Source: Alicyclobacillus fastidiosus (GTDB taxonomy: Bacteria; Bacillota; Bacilli; Alicyclobacillales; Alicyclobacillaceae). From it: DNA of 64,000 nt. The DNA is taken from positions 1,550,001 through 1,614,000 of the forward strand of contig NZ_CP104067.1 in the NCBI RefSeq assembly GCF_026651875.1. The letters run 5' to 3'. The position numbers and the translations under genes are program-made. Below are positions 7,941 to 16,312 of this stretch, piece by piece; the first letter of the stretch is position 1, and every line of letters starts with the position of its first letter. Under the pieces are notes generated by a model. The model was given only the letters and a program-made list of their open reading frames with translations. It searched no databases and was not told where the DNA came from.

Positions 7941-8108
7941 ATGAAAACACTCGATTCAAAGAAAATCAGAGTTACGGCTGTTCACTACGTTCAGGATGAA
8001 ATGGCAGCCTCTAGATGGTTTGAGTTGTATGTCCAACTTGCAAAAGAAGCAATGATTGCAAGCGTGTCTCATAAAATGGCACATAGGAAAGAGGGGGACC
8101 CTGAGTGA
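7941..8108 (+). CDS. Recombinase-associated small protein, copy A (55 aa)
   Basis: A 55-codon gene directly before recombinase 1, overlapping it by four bases (GTGA). Start supported by GGAGG eight bases upstream. The N-terminal motif KIRVTAVHYVQDE matches three other small proteins in this window that precede recombinase genes (shared pattern [KR]-[IL]-x-[VI]-x-x-[VR]-x-Y-[GV]-x-[DE]). It is followed by a predicted amphipathic helix (FELYVQLAKEAM). A beta strand plus helix this size could be a recombination directionality factor or a co-translated partner. I do not recognise the family. Confidence 0.7.
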   Translation: MKTLDSKKIRVTAVHYVQDEMAASRWFELYVQLAKEAMIASVSHKMAHRKEGDPE

Positions 8109-9637
8109 GAGCAGTGGCGTATTACCGTGTTTCTTCAGATTTGCAGGATCATTCATTGGATATGCAAAAACACATGGCTCTTTTAGCTGCCGTTAAACAT
8201 GATTTGGTCATTGAGGACGTGTACGACGAAGAGGTTTGTTCCGCTCGTCAAGTACCCCTTTCGGCTCGCCGGCGCATGATGGATTTAATGGACGACATTC
8301 GTGCGGGGAAAGTCACACACGTGTTGGTCTATAAACGAGATCGAATGGCACGCAAATCCCACGAGTACATGACCATTTATAGGCTGTTTAAAGAACACGG
8401 CGTCACCGTCGTCTTTACGGCGGATAATGAATTCCCGATTCACTATGACGGGGTGGGTGATTACGTAGAACTCATCATGTCGGGTTTGATTGAACGGGAA
8501 GGAGATTTAATCAGTAAACGTATTCGGGACACGAAGGTGGCAAACTTCCTTAAAGGTACACTTGTTGGTCCGTTGCCATATGGCTATTGGGCAGTTGAAG
8601 AAAAAACGAAGGAACGACTTCGACGCAAAGAGGACGAATTACGGATTGTCCGTGAGATTTTCGACATGGTCATAACCGGGAAATACGATAAATTAAACGA
8701 TATTCGAAAAGTGTTGAACAACAAGGGGTATCGACGTGTGTATGAAAAGGACACGGAGTACCACAAAAAAGGGGATATTCGAGAGTGGAAGGTTCCAGAC
8801 ATCGAAAAAATCCTTGAGACAACACTCTATTATGGTGTCCATCAGATGACTTTTAAAGGGATGGATGACCCGATTCGATATCCTAGACCTGAAGCGAAAA
8901 TTATTGAACGCGACCTCTGGGAGGAGGCACAGCGTCAAGTTAAACGAATGAATCCTTCGGATGACGATGATGATGAGCAAGAAGGGGTACCGATTACATT
9001 TTACGCAAAGGAACTTGTGTATTGTGGCATTTGTAAAGAACCGCTAACAACCAAAATTCGTCATCCCAAAGCAAAGAAGACAGGCTTTTATGAATGTGAG
9101 AAACATGGGTTTCGTATCGAACAGCGCGCATTAGAAGATCTGTTGTTAACCCGGGCAAAAGAGACGTTTCGTTCACTCATGAACAGTGATTTATCGCAAC
9201 TCATGAAACGTTATCGTGAGCAGACTGAAGCTCGCTTGAAGTCACTTCTCCAAAGAAAGGAAAAACAACTCAAAGACGCAAAAGACACAATGTTGAAGTC
9301 TGCAGAGTTGTACGTAAAATCGGACAAAGAAGATACAAGAAAGAATCGAATAAAGGTGATTCTTGAGAAACACGTGGACTACGACAGCATCAATAAGTCT
9401 TGTGAGGAAATTGTCGCGTGTTTGGATAAGTTGAGGGAAATCGAGCAATTACCCGCCTATTTTCATGAGCAAATTCAAGAGCGACTGCAAGAAACGATAA
9501 GAAGTGAAGAAAACACGCCGATTCTTTTACGAGACGTAATCGCCCGTGTAGATATATTCGAATACGACGTTCAAATTGCCATTAAACATCCATTTTTACA
9601 ATCAAAGGAGGTGTATGCCGATGTCGCTTCACAATAA
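8105..9637 (+). CDS. Large serine recombinase 1
   Basis: A 510-residue site-specific recombinase. The resolvase-type catalytic domain (about 1-150) has the nucleophile region AYYRVSSD with Ser10, and YKRDRMAR. A recombinase domain follows (PYGYW to the YGVHQ region), then a zinc ribbon beginning CGICKEPLTTK, and a long coiled-coil region (about 370-450) as in phage and mobile-element integrases. It starts with GTG inside the stop of the small upstream gene and overlaps recombinase 2 by 17 bases, so the three genes form one translationally coupled operon. This paired layout recalls ccrA/ccrB of staphylococcal cassettes, though closeness to those is not claimed. Confidence 0.93.
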   Translation: MRAVAYYRVSSDLQDHSLDMQKHMALLAAVKHDLVIEDVYDEEVCSARQVPLSARRRMMDLMDDIRAGKVTHVLVYKRDRMARKSHEYMTIYRLFKEHGVTVVFTADNEFPIHYDGVGDYVELIMSGLIEREGDLISKRIRDTKVANFLKGTLVGPLPYGYWAVEEKTKERLRRKEDELRIVREIFDMVITGKYDKLNDIRKVLNNKGYRRVYEKDTEYHKKGDIREWKVPDIEKILETTLYYGVHQMTFKGMDDPIRYPRPEAKIIERDLWEEAQRQVKRMNPSDDDDDEQEGVPITFYAKELVYCGICKEPLTTKIRHPKAKKTGFYECEKHGFRIEQRALEDLLLTRAKETFRSLMNSDLSQLMKRYREQTEARLKSLLQRKEKQLKDAKDTMLKSAELYVKSDKEDTRKNRIKVILEKHVDYDSINKSCEEIVACLDKLREIEQLPAYFHEQIQERLQETIRSEENTPILLRDVIARVDIFEYDVQIAIKHPFLQSKEVYADVASQ

Positions 9638-11138
9638 TATCCCCCAGGGCATTGGTGTGATCTATGTACGTTATTCGACAAAAAAACAAGAGAAAGAACT
9701 TCAGGTTGGCACGATTGAACGTGTAAAGAAAAAGTACAATATGACAGCGGATGAAATCTATCTCGATCCAGGAGTATCTGCCACAAAGGTACCCAAAGAC
9801 AAGCGTCCTGATTTGCAAAGGTTACTTAATGACGCGAAAGCAGGAAAATTTCAATATATCTTGACGTACAACAGTGACCGATTAGCTCGTAACGCAACCG
9901 AGCATCGGGAAATTCGTGTTGAGATGGCGCGACTCGGTATCCCGATCATCCTGTGTAGCACGGAAACGATCTACGACACGGGAGATTTGGTTGGGCAACT
10001 CGTTCAAGACGGTTTTACGCAATTCGAAGCGGAACAGATTCGTGCTCGGACTCGTGATATGGTCCGCACAAGGGCTGTACAAGGAAAGTGGTTTAGTGGA
10101 CCCTTGCCCTATGGTTACACATTTAACGAAAAAACCCAACAATACGAGCCTACTCCTGAAGCTAAGGTTCACGTTAAAGAGATGTTTGCCGCTTATATGC
10201 GTGGGCAAAGTTTCAGCTCCATTGCCGCAGGTCTTCCTATTGAACAGAACCACGGGAGAAAGTGGACCAAAGAAAGGGTAAGGAGTATTATTACCAACCC
10301 GTTCTACGCAGGCAAGACGCGGGTGTTTAAATCAAATCCCAAATCACCGAACTCCATTTTACCAAAGGAAAAATGGGTAATGGGGGATTCGGACAAGATT
10401 GTCCCCATCATTACAATGGAGCAATGGGAACAATGTTGGCATCTGTTCGAACAAAAACGCCAGGGAATCGTTCCCCCACGTACATTCAACACGCCCTATT
10501 TATTGAAAGACCTTATTCATTGCTATCACAGTGATGAAGATCAGCCACTAATGTTTTCGAAAAACTACAGCAATCCATCCGATAAAAGAAAGTTACGTGA
10601 TAGGCGAGTGTATGTCTGCAGTCATCCGTCATGTAATCACAAGATTTTTGCGGAGGATGCTGAAAGGGTTGTCTTACAGGAGGTTGAAGCAATTATTTAT
10701 CGCCAAGCGGAACGTATTGGGGCTGAACTTAAGCGGCAACTTGAGCATGAACTCAAGGAGCTGCAAGAGGCTATTCGCTCGTTTCAAAAGGCTAATGAAG
10801 AAAATGAGATGCTTATTTATCGCGCTGGTCGTGAACTCAAGGCTTTTGCCGAGATGGAGAACAAGGAAGAATCGAAAACACTCAGGTACGTTATGTTGCA
10901 ATATCGGTTGGAGTTGCAGCAGAAGGTGCAGTCGAATAATGCTTTGATTGAAGAGAAGAAACGTCGAATCCAGTACATCAATGACGTGGAACTGAAGTCG
11001 AATACTTGGGCGGATGTTTTATCCGAGGCAGAAGAGTCAAAAGACATGCGTCGTTTGTTGTTGTATTTGTTAAAAGAGGTGATTGTGTATTCTAATAATA
11101 CAATGAAGGTCGTAGCTCGGATCGATACGGAAATGTGA
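9621..11138 (+). CDS. Large serine recombinase 2
   Basis: A 505-residue recombinase. ATG at 9621 is preferred because AAAGGAGG lies nine bases before it; an in-frame ATG two codons earlier is too close to that site. The catalytic core VIYVRYSTKKQ carries Ser19 and TYNSDRLAR supplies the arginine motif. PYGYT opens the recombinase domain. The zinc ribbon is degenerate (LIHCYHSDE, then VCSHPSCNHK), and a coiled coil fills residues about 370-460. It is only distantly similar to recombinase 1, so the pair is not a recent duplication. It probably acts with or next to recombinase 1 on the same element. Confidence 0.92.
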   Translation: MSLHNNIPQGIGVIYVRYSTKKQEKELQVGTIERVKKKYNMTADEIYLDPGVSATKVPKDKRPDLQRLLNDAKAGKFQYILTYNSDRLARNATEHREIRVEMARLGIPIILCSTETIYDTGDLVGQLVQDGFTQFEAEQIRARTRDMVRTRAVQGKWFSGPLPYGYTFNEKTQQYEPTPEAKVHVKEMFAAYMRGQSFSSIAAGLPIEQNHGRKWTKERVRSIITNPFYAGKTRVFKSNPKSPNSILPKEKWVMGDSDKIVPIITMEQWEQCWHLFEQKRQGIVPPRTFNTPYLLKDLIHCYHSDEDQPLMFSKNYSNPSDKRKLRDRRVYVCSHPSCNHKIFAEDAERVVLQEVEAIIYRQAERIGAELKRQLEHELKELQEAIRSFQKANEENEMLIYRAGRELKAFAEMENKEESKTLRYVMLQYRLELQQKVQSNNALIEEKKRRIQYINDVELKSNTWADVLSEAEESKDMRRLLLYLLKEVIVYSNNTMKVVARIDTEM

Positions 11139-11158
11139 CATACGCTCTATTTCGGATT

Positions 11159-11190
11159 AAAAACGACAGTGGTTTCACTTCCGTTTTTTA
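11159..11190 (+). terminator. Terminator of the recombinase 1-2 operon
   Basis: AAAACGACAGTG pairs with CACTTCCGTTTT (10 of 12) around a short loop, with a trailing T run. It starts about 20 bases after the stop of recombinase 2. Confidence 0.75.
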
Positions 11191-11273
11191 GTTTGTGAAG
11201 AAATGTTCTAAAAATCATAGATTAAAAGACTTTGTAGTAGTTCGAATTCAGTTGTTTCAATTCATCCGCCCCC

Positions 11274-11336
11274 TTGGTACCGGTAATTGTTCCACGCGTA
11301 CGTATTCGAACACCGCATTTGGTACCATGTAATTAC
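11274..11336 (+). repeat. Imperfect direct repeat TTGGTACC-N-GTAATT upstream of recombinase 3
   Basis: TTGGTACCGGTAATTG recurs as TTGGTACCATGTAATTA 46 bases later, just before the small gene and recombinase 3. It is also flanked by CAGTTG / CAACTG as an outer inverted pair. It could be a regulator or recombinase binding region. Confidence 0.4.
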
Positions 11337-11387
11337 AATTCAACTGGACAAGCGGTACACGCATATCCATTACCTGAGGTGATGGAT

Positions 11388-11573
11388 ATGCCGAATCGTT
11401 TGACGATTACAGGTGTGCATTACGGACAAGAACATCCTGAAGACCTAAGATTTGACATCCTCCAAATCCTCCTACATTACTTAAAGATTGACCCATCCGC
11501 GTGCTACACTAAAAAAGCATCCGATCAAGACGAACCTGGTCAAACGGCAACGAGCCGTAAGCACAGGAGGTAA
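11388..11573 (+). CDS. Recombinase-associated small protein, copy B (61 aa)
   Basis: A 61-codon gene ending two bases before recombinase 3. ATG at 11388 is chosen because GAGGTG is correctly spaced from it. The motif RLTITGVHYGQEH matches the other three copies. A helix follows (RFDILQILLHYLK), then a polar tail rich in Lys, Arg and Gln. The tight spacing implies co-translation with the recombinase. Function unknown. Confidence 0.7.
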   Translation: MPNRLTITGVHYGQEHPEDLRFDILQILLHYLKIDPSACYTKKASDQDEPGQTATSRKHRR

Positions 11574-11575
11574 TT

Positions 11576-13099
11576 ATGCCTACATGTGCAATTTACGCTC
11601 GCGTGTCTGATGAATCGCAACTTAAGGGTGAGTCAATCGAACACCAAATCTCATTCTGTCAAGAAATCGCAAGACGCCGAAGCATCGAAACAGGTGAACC
11701 CTGGATCGTCGCTGATGCGTTAACTTACGTCGACGAAGGTATCACAGGAACGAGCCTTGTGAAACGTGCTGAGGTCCAACGACTTGTTCGAGACGCTCGT
11801 GAACGTAAGTTTGATGTAGTCATGTTTAAAGGCATCTCTCGCTTTGCGCGTGATACCGTCGACGCCCTTGTGATGCTGCGTACACTACTCGCGTGTGGTG
11901 TACGTGTGGTTTCTATCGAAGAGAATTTCGATAGCCAACGTGACAACGCGGAGTTTGTCTTTACCATCCATAGCGCACTTGCTCAAGCAGAGTCCGAGAA
12001 GACCGCTGTTCGTGTACGTATGGGTGCCATGCAAAAAGCACGCGAGGGTAAATGGAATGGTCCCGCACCTGATGGCTATATCCTCAATCCTGAGACGAAA
12101 CGTCTTGAAATCGACCCGACGTATGCTCCTGTTATCCGTGAGATCTTTTCGCTTTACGTTAATGGATACGGTGTACGTAAAGTTTCGTCGATTTTAAACG
12201 AAAACGGGCAACGAACCAAGCGAGGATATCTCTGGACGCAGAGGGCGATTGCACGAATTTTAACGAATCCCGTGTATGTTGGAGACGTTGCTTACGGTCG
12301 TCGTGAACGAAAACTCGTGATGCCAAGTGAAGAGGACTTGCTTGCCAGAAGAAAAATGACCATATGGACCAAGAATACTGAGCAAGTGATTGTATGCAGA
12401 GATGCACATCCTCCCATCGTTGATCGCGAGACATTCGACAAAGCTGCCGTGCTTATGGCAAAACGTCGGACGAACCCTGGACGATCAGGAGACTTGCAAC
12501 TCCTAAGTAAAGGATTACTCAAATGCCGATGCGGTAGCAGCATGGTTGTTCACTACAATACACGTGGTACACGGTACTATCGCTGTGCCAGTCAGGCTGA
12601 GCGCGGTCGTGGTTTCTGTAATCAGCCGTTCATCCGTGCCGATGATGTTGAGGCATTAATCCTTGATCGTGTTCGTGCTGATGTGGCTGACGTACTGCAA
12701 TTCAAATTGGAAGACATCATGTACGAGCCAACGTCACAAATAGAGGAAGAAATTCGTGGCGTTCGCAATCAATTGGATAAAGCACTGCGTGCATCACAGT
12801 TGTTGTTTGAACGCTTTGCGGATGGACAAATTTCCGAAGAACAATTCGAGCCTATGAACAAGAACTTTCGGGAACGAGTCAGCCAACTCCGTGCATCTGA
12901 ACAGGATTTACAAAAGGTACGTGATCGCATGTCTGCCCAGGATGATTTCACAGAACTTCTAAAGGACACGATGCGCAATCTTCTCCATGCCAAGACATCC
13001 GATGTACATGTCACACGCCAGTTGTTAGAACGGCTGATTCAAACAGTTTTGGTGACGGGTCAGGGGTTAGAAATCACGTATAAATTCAAGCAGTTTTAG
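11576..13099 (+). CDS. Large serine recombinase 3
   Basis: A 507-residue recombinase with Ser11 in CAIYARVSDESQ, the arginine motif FKGISRFARDT, and the active-site helix HSALAQAESEKTA. A recombinase domain follows (PDGYIL onward), then a four-cysteine zinc ribbon starting CRCGSSM with YYRC, and a C-terminal coiled coil. Strong ribosome-binding site AGGAGG. It is a clear paralogue of recombinase 4, about 5 kb downstream in the same orientation, with long identical stretches in the catalytic domain. Of the same general type as the SpoIVCA family, which excises elements from sporulation genes in Bacillus, but orthology is not claimed. Confidence 0.94.
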   Translation: MPTCAIYARVSDESQLKGESIEHQISFCQEIARRRSIETGEPWIVADALTYVDEGITGTSLVKRAEVQRLVRDARERKFDVVMFKGISRFARDTVDALVMLRTLLACGVRVVSIEENFDSQRDNAEFVFTIHSALAQAESEKTAVRVRMGAMQKAREGKWNGPAPDGYILNPETKRLEIDPTYAPVIREIFSLYVNGYGVRKVSSILNENGQRTKRGYLWTQRAIARILTNPVYVGDVAYGRRERKLVMPSEEDLLARRKMTIWTKNTEQVIVCRDAHPPIVDRETFDKAAVLMAKRRTNPGRSGDLQLLSKGLLKCRCGSSMVVHYNTRGTRYYRCASQAERGRGFCNQPFIRADDVEALILDRVRADVADVLQFKLEDIMYEPTSQIEEEIRGVRNQLDKALRASQLLFERFADGQISEEQFEPMNKNFRERVSQLRASEQDLQKVRDRMSAQDDFTELLKDTMRNLLHAKTSDVHVTRQLLERLIQTVLVTGQGLEITYKFKQF

Positions 13100-13125
13100 T
13101 TTTTCCACGTGTTGCAGGATACCAC

Positions 13126-13150
13126 TTGGTGGACCACCAATGACCACCAA
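13126..13150. other. Candidate recombination site 3' of recombinase 3
   Basis: TTGGTGG-A-CCACCAA is a 15-base near-perfect palindrome, followed after TGA by a second CCACCAA. It begins 27 bases past the recombinase stop. Serine-integrase attachment sites are imperfect inverted repeats next to the integrase gene, so this is a candidate half-site region. The assignment is unproven. Confidence 0.35.
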
Positions 13151-13197
13151 CTGACTACACATTACACGCCGTTCATCGGTTGGATGTGTCTGGACAT

Positions 13198-13230
13198 AAA
13201 AATCAGCCAGCACAAAAGTGCTGACTGATT
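13198..13230 (-). terminator. Terminator at the end of the GerP-like cluster
   Basis: The arms AATCAGTCAGCAC and GTGCTGGCTGATT pair around TTTT on the minus strand, with a T run after. With its A-rich plus-strand flank it may also stop recombinase 3 transcripts. Confidence 0.8.
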
Positions 13231-13360
13231 CAATAACCTCATATTGAAAAATCTAGGTGGAGTCTGCATCAATTCGAAAATGTTCAAAGCCATGGCATCC
13301 GCTCACTCAAACGTACAACACCTGAACAAGTGCCCATCGCCTCGGTCGGGGATAGGTCTC

Positions 13361-13606
13361 CTATAGATTGGCTTGATAGCAAGATTTCAAATCCTGATCG
13401 TTTATCACACCATCAAACAACTCGAAATTATCGTTTAGAATATTAAAACTGGTATTGAAACTGAAGAATCCAAAGTTACCCGCCTTAGCCGAGGATTCCT
13501 TTTCGTTCGCATCCCACCCACCCATGTTCACTTGGCCGACGAACACCCCTGCGTTCTGCTGTGGTGTATTCGAATTTACAGAGCCACTTAAGATCAATAC
13601 TGGAAT
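13361..13606 (-). CDS. GerPA/GerPF-like spore protein, copy a
   Basis: An 82-residue member of the GerPA/GerPF spore-germination protein family: NSNTPQQNAGVFVGQVNMGG, then GWDANEK, a Gly/Phe-rich middle and the ending FELFDGVINDQDLK. In Bacillus the GerP proteins sit in the spore coat and ease passage of nutrient germinants. An in-frame TAA lies just upstream, and homology with copy b begins at IPVLIL. The only codon in phase with the AAGGGGGG site (six-base spacing) is ATT, so an ATT start is proposed; TTG three codons later is the alternative. Confidence 0.75.
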   Translation of the reverse strand: MPVLILSGSVNSNTPQQNAGVFVGQVNMGGWDANEKESSAKAGNFGFFSFNTSFNILNDNFELFDGVINDQDLKSCYQANL

Positions 13607-13680
13607 ACGAATCCCCCCTTATTTAGAGAACATGAAAGGGTGTATGAGCACGTGTGTTCGTTCCAGTGTTTATTTTACGA

Positions 13681-13926
13681 TCACACATTTCCTGCGACGG
13701 TAGGCTTAATATCCGAGTCGATCACCATACCGTCAATGAATTCAAAACTATCCGTCAGTATATTCACGCTGTTATACATACTAAAGAATCCAAAATTACC
13801 CGATTTAGCGACTTCGAATTTTTGGTTCGCGTCCCAACCGCCGTTGTTTATTTGGCCGACATAAGCCCCGGCGTTTTGTTGTGGTGTATTCGAATTGAAA
13901 GCCCCAATCAAAATGAGTGCTGGAAT
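13681..13926 (-). CDS. GerPA/GerPF-like spore protein, copy b
   Basis: An 81-residue paralogue of copy a: IPALILIGAFNSNTPQQNAG, GWDANQK, and FEFIDGMVIDSDIK. As in copy a, GGAAGGAGGAG lies six bases before an ATT codon that opens the conserved IPALIL sequence, where GerP relatives normally read MPA. An in-frame ATG ten codons upstream would place the ribosome-binding site inside the gene. It is separated by about 130 bases from copy c, so it may have its own promoter. Confidence 0.75.
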   Translation of the reverse strand: MPALILIGAFNSNTPQQNAGAYVGQINNGGWDANQKFEVAKSGNFGFFSMYNSVNILTDSFEFIDGMVIDSDIKPTVAGNV

Positions 13927-14058
13927 GTAAATCTCCTCCTTCCCTGTCCTCTGCATCGTTTACATGCGTTCGCTGTGAATAAACCAATATACGCGATTGT
14001 ATTCGGCGGGTGATTGTCTCCATGCAGGGTATCAGAAAAGGTTGAGTGAAGGTGTGTG

Positions 14059-14307
14059 TTAAATATTCAATCCCGTGATGGGCTTGAAATCTTGATCGTT
14101 TATTACGCCATCGATCATCTCGAAACTGTCTAAAACATAAGATTGTTGATTCAGAACTACGTTGAAAAATCCGAACAGGGAACCGTGCCCTTGATTGACT
14201 TTTTGATTCGCGTCCCATCCGCCGCAGTTGATTTCTCCGACGAAAATTCCCCCATTTTGCTGTGGAGAGTTGATGTTAATGGCTCCAAAACAAATCACTG
14301 ACGCCAC
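14059..14307 (-). CDS. GerPA/GerPF-like spore protein, copy c
   Basis: An 82-residue protein with NINSPQQNGGIFVGEINCGG, GWDANQK and FEMIDGVINDQDFK, clearly the same family as copies a, b and e. GTG start with GGAGGG eight bases upstream. It lies 16 bases after the two-domain gene, so it belongs to the e-d-c transcript. Confidence 0.8.
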   Translation of the reverse strand: MASVICFGAININSPQQNGGIFVGEINCGGWDANQKVNQGHGSLFGFFNVVLNQQSYVLDSFEMIDGVINDQDFKPITGLNI

Positions 14308-14323
14308 ACAACTTTCCCTCCAA

Positions 14324-14821
14324 TCAACGTGATTGCAGTTTGATATCTTGATCGTAAATCGGAGTATCAATTGCGTCCGAATCGTACACGTAGTTGAGGT
14401 TTTGCATGTCCACGTTCCGATGTCCGTATGTTGTACCCGTCGCGTTGTTTTGTTTTGAGTGCGCATCAAGCCCCGTGATTTTCACGTCTCCTACAAAAAT
14501 ACCTGAGTTCTGTGCCATCGTTGCAACGTTAATGCTGTCGAAACCGACCTGTGTTGTCTCGGCAGTGGATGAGGTTTGATTTTCTTGATAAATTTTCACA
14601 TCTCGGTCGTCGATCGGCGTATCAATGAAATCACTATCGTACACGAGACTGATGTTTCCGCGAAGCAGATTGCTTGAGCCAATGGAGCCGAGCCCGTTGT
14701 TTGACTTTGAATGACTACTGATCCCGCAGACGAGGTTTTGTTCAGAAATGTAAACCCCAGAGTTACTCGTTATGGTCCCTACATTTACAATCACTGGTCT
14801 TGGCTTACGTTTTTGATTCAC
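14324..14821 (-). CDS. Two-domain GerPA/GerPF-like spore protein, copy d
   Basis: A 165-residue protein with two tandem GerP-type units: NVGTITSNSGVYISEQNLV ... YDSDFIDTPIDDRDVK, then NVATMAQNSGIFVGDVKITG ... YDSDAIDTPIYDQDIK. A Ser/Thr/Gln-rich linker joins them. Most family members have one unit, so this is an internal duplication. The first unit keeps CGISSHSKSN and the second GLDAHSKQNN in place of the GWDANQK of the single-domain copies. GTG start overlapping the stop of copy e by four bases. Confidence 0.8.
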   Translation of the reverse strand: MNQKRKPRPVIVNVGTITSNSGVYISEQNLVCGISSHSKSNNGLGSIGSSNLLRGNISLVYDSDFIDTPIDDRDVKIYQENQTSSTAETTQVGFDSINVATMAQNSGIFVGDVKITGLDAHSKQNNATGTTYGHRNVDMQNLNYVYDSDAIDTPIYDQDIKLQSR

Positions 14822-15066
14822 GTATTCATCCCCCAGACGGGCTTGACGTCCTGATCATTGATAACCCCATCCACGACTTCCTGACCATCCATGATGACGT
14901 TAACGGTAGCGGCTTCAATGTTTGAAAATCCATATATGGAGGCGTGGGCACTGTTGTATTTTTGGTTGGCATCCCAACCAGGGATGTTGATGTCTCCAAC
15001 AAAAACCCCTGAGTTCTGCGTAGGGGCATTGACGTTGATGGTTCGAAACGAGATGTGGCACGACAT
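14818..15066 (-). CDS. GerPA/GerPF-like spore protein, copy e
   Basis: An 82-residue protein, first gene of the e-d-c unit: NVNAPTQNSGVFVGDINIPG, GWDANQK, and QEVVDGVINDQDVK. ATG chosen from the AGGAGT site upstream. The ending shared by copies a, c and e (FDGVINDQD or VDGVINDQD) is a local signature. All five copies are probably made in the mother cell late in sporulation, but I could not identify a convincing sigma-E or sigma-K promoter by eye. Confidence 0.8.
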   Translation of the reverse strand: MSCHISFRTINVNAPTQNSGVFVGDINIPGWDANQKYNSAHASIYGFSNIEAATVNVIMDGQEVVDGVINDQDVKPVWGMNT

Positions 15067-15145
15067 GCATGGTTCACTCCTATGTGATCGCTTTAGACAT
15101 CGACAGGCAAGGGCGTATTTCAAGAAATTTTATGTGGAAGGAAAC

Positions 15146-15250
15146 ATGTCCCAGTCCAACAATTGGGGCGGGAGTCTCATCCCTTTGTTTGGGAAAGGAA
15201 TCATAACCCTGGGTCGGGGTCTTGAAACTGGGATTCCGGAATATGATTAG
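15146..15250 (+). CDS. Possible 34-residue peptide
   Basis: A short frame divergent from the GerP-like genes, encoding MSQSNNWGGSLIPLFGKGII and 14 more residues. GGAAGGA lies close before the ATG. The Gly-rich, mildly hydrophobic composition would suit a small spore or membrane peptide. Coding status is uncertain. Confidence 0.3.
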   Translation: MSQSNNWGGSLIPLFGKGIITLGRGLETGIPEYD

Positions 15251-15370
15251 GATAGCGGATCCTCACATTCGGTGTACCCTCAGCAACAATGAGGACTAGG
15301 TACGCGCGTTGCTTCATAAGGATATAAGTGAATGAATGACTTCGGATGAACGCGAAAAGGAGGGGTTAAG

Positions 15371-15874
15371 TTGGCATCAGATAACACAGGTAATAACCCC
15401 TTCGACCTATTAAAGAACCTAGGGAATTTAGGCGATATTCAAAAATTCTTAGGTGAGGATTTTTTCAAGAATATCCCAATCCCAAACATGCAAAGAGGTA
15501 ACTTTTTTGACGCCCAACAAGAGAACCATGAAGACGAATTTCCGAGCGTGGATTTGTACAGTCGGGGACACGACCAATTGATTGCGGTTTTCGAGATTCC
15601 GGGCTTGACGAACGTATCGGACGTCACACTATCTGTACGGTCCAACATTCTCACAGTGCGGGGGAAAATCACAGCCCGATTTCATCATCGGGATGATACA
15701 GTCCTTATGTCTGAATGTCACCACGGCAGTTTCCACCGCCAAGTTGAACTGCCCGCCCCGATACTCGCGAACAGCGTGCAAGCAGTATATAAAAGTGGGC
15801 TGTTAATTGTTTACCTAGCGAAAGACACGGCTTATGACAACCCTGACAATATGGTTCCGGTCAATTTTGAGTAA
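15371..15874 (+). CDS. Hsp20-family small heat-shock protein
   Basis: A 167-residue protein with an alpha-crystallin domain at about 55-165: VDLYSRGHDQLIAVFEIPGL, LSVRSNILTVRG, and FHRQVELPAPILANSVQAVYKSGLLIVYL, the usual strand order of Hsp20. The N-terminal arm (ending IPNMQRGNFF) is polar. Start is TTG, with AAAAGGAGGGG well placed. Spore-coat proteins such as CotM and CotP are diverged members of this family, and the flanking spore genes make a coat or forespore role likely. A general chaperone remains possible. Confidence 0.85.
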   Translation: MASDNTGNNPFDLLKNLGNLGDIQKFLGEDFFKNIPIPNMQRGNFFDAQQENHEDEFPSVDLYSRGHDQLIAVFEIPGLTNVSDVTLSVRSNILTVRGKITARFHHRDDTVLMSECHHGSFHRQVELPAPILANSVQAVYKSGLLIVYLAKDTAYDNPDNMVPVNFE

Positions 15875-15967
15875 GGGAACCGGCCTTCGCGTAGAACCGG
15901 CATTTCCGGCTCAATTGAGGCCGCCGACCGTACGCGTGGACGGCGGTCAGCGGTCTCTTCATCTGGA

Positions 15968-16168
15968 TTAGAACCGACGACCTTGTCCGGACAGCGATTG
16001 CTCAGCAAGTGCTACGAGGCGCTTAGTGATTTCCCCTCCGACGCTCCCATTTTGACGTGAACTCGTATCCGCTCCGAGTTGTACGCCAAATTCTTGGGCG
16101 ATTTCATATTTCATTTGGTCGATCGCTTGTGATGCATTTGAAACCAATTTTTCGTTTCTGGAAGCCAA
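15968..16168 (-). CDS. Alpha/beta-type small acid-soluble spore protein
   Basis: A 66-residue SASP that coats and protects DNA in dormant spores. It has the family blocks [20 protein letters not shown] and [20 protein letters not shown]; the GerE-like protease site region EFGVQ is present. Probably made in the forespore under sigma-G. It stands alone between the heat-shock gene and a damaged cupin gene. Confidence 0.95.
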   Translation of the reverse strand: MASRNEKLVSNASQAIDQMKYEIAQEFGVQLGADTSSRQNGSVGGEITKRLVALAEQSLSGQGRRF

Positions 16169-16312
16169 TGTTTTTCCCTCCTTTAGAGATGTATGAAATA
16201 GTTGCTGTGAGTGTATTTTGCCGAATTGGTCTCCAGTTATTCTCTTAAAGGGGAAATTGCCTAAAGGGAACCTTAATTTTCATCCATGGCAGTGATTTTT
16301 ATCAGTCGTCGT

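Noticed and set aside
8105..13099. Recombinases 1-3 as a phase-variation invertase set
   Set aside because: They are large integrase-type enzymes, and no invertible promoter flanked by inverted repeats was seen nearby.
13640..14013. Plus-strand frames opposite the GerP-like genes
   Set aside because: They are antisense shadows of a conserved protein family on the minus strand.
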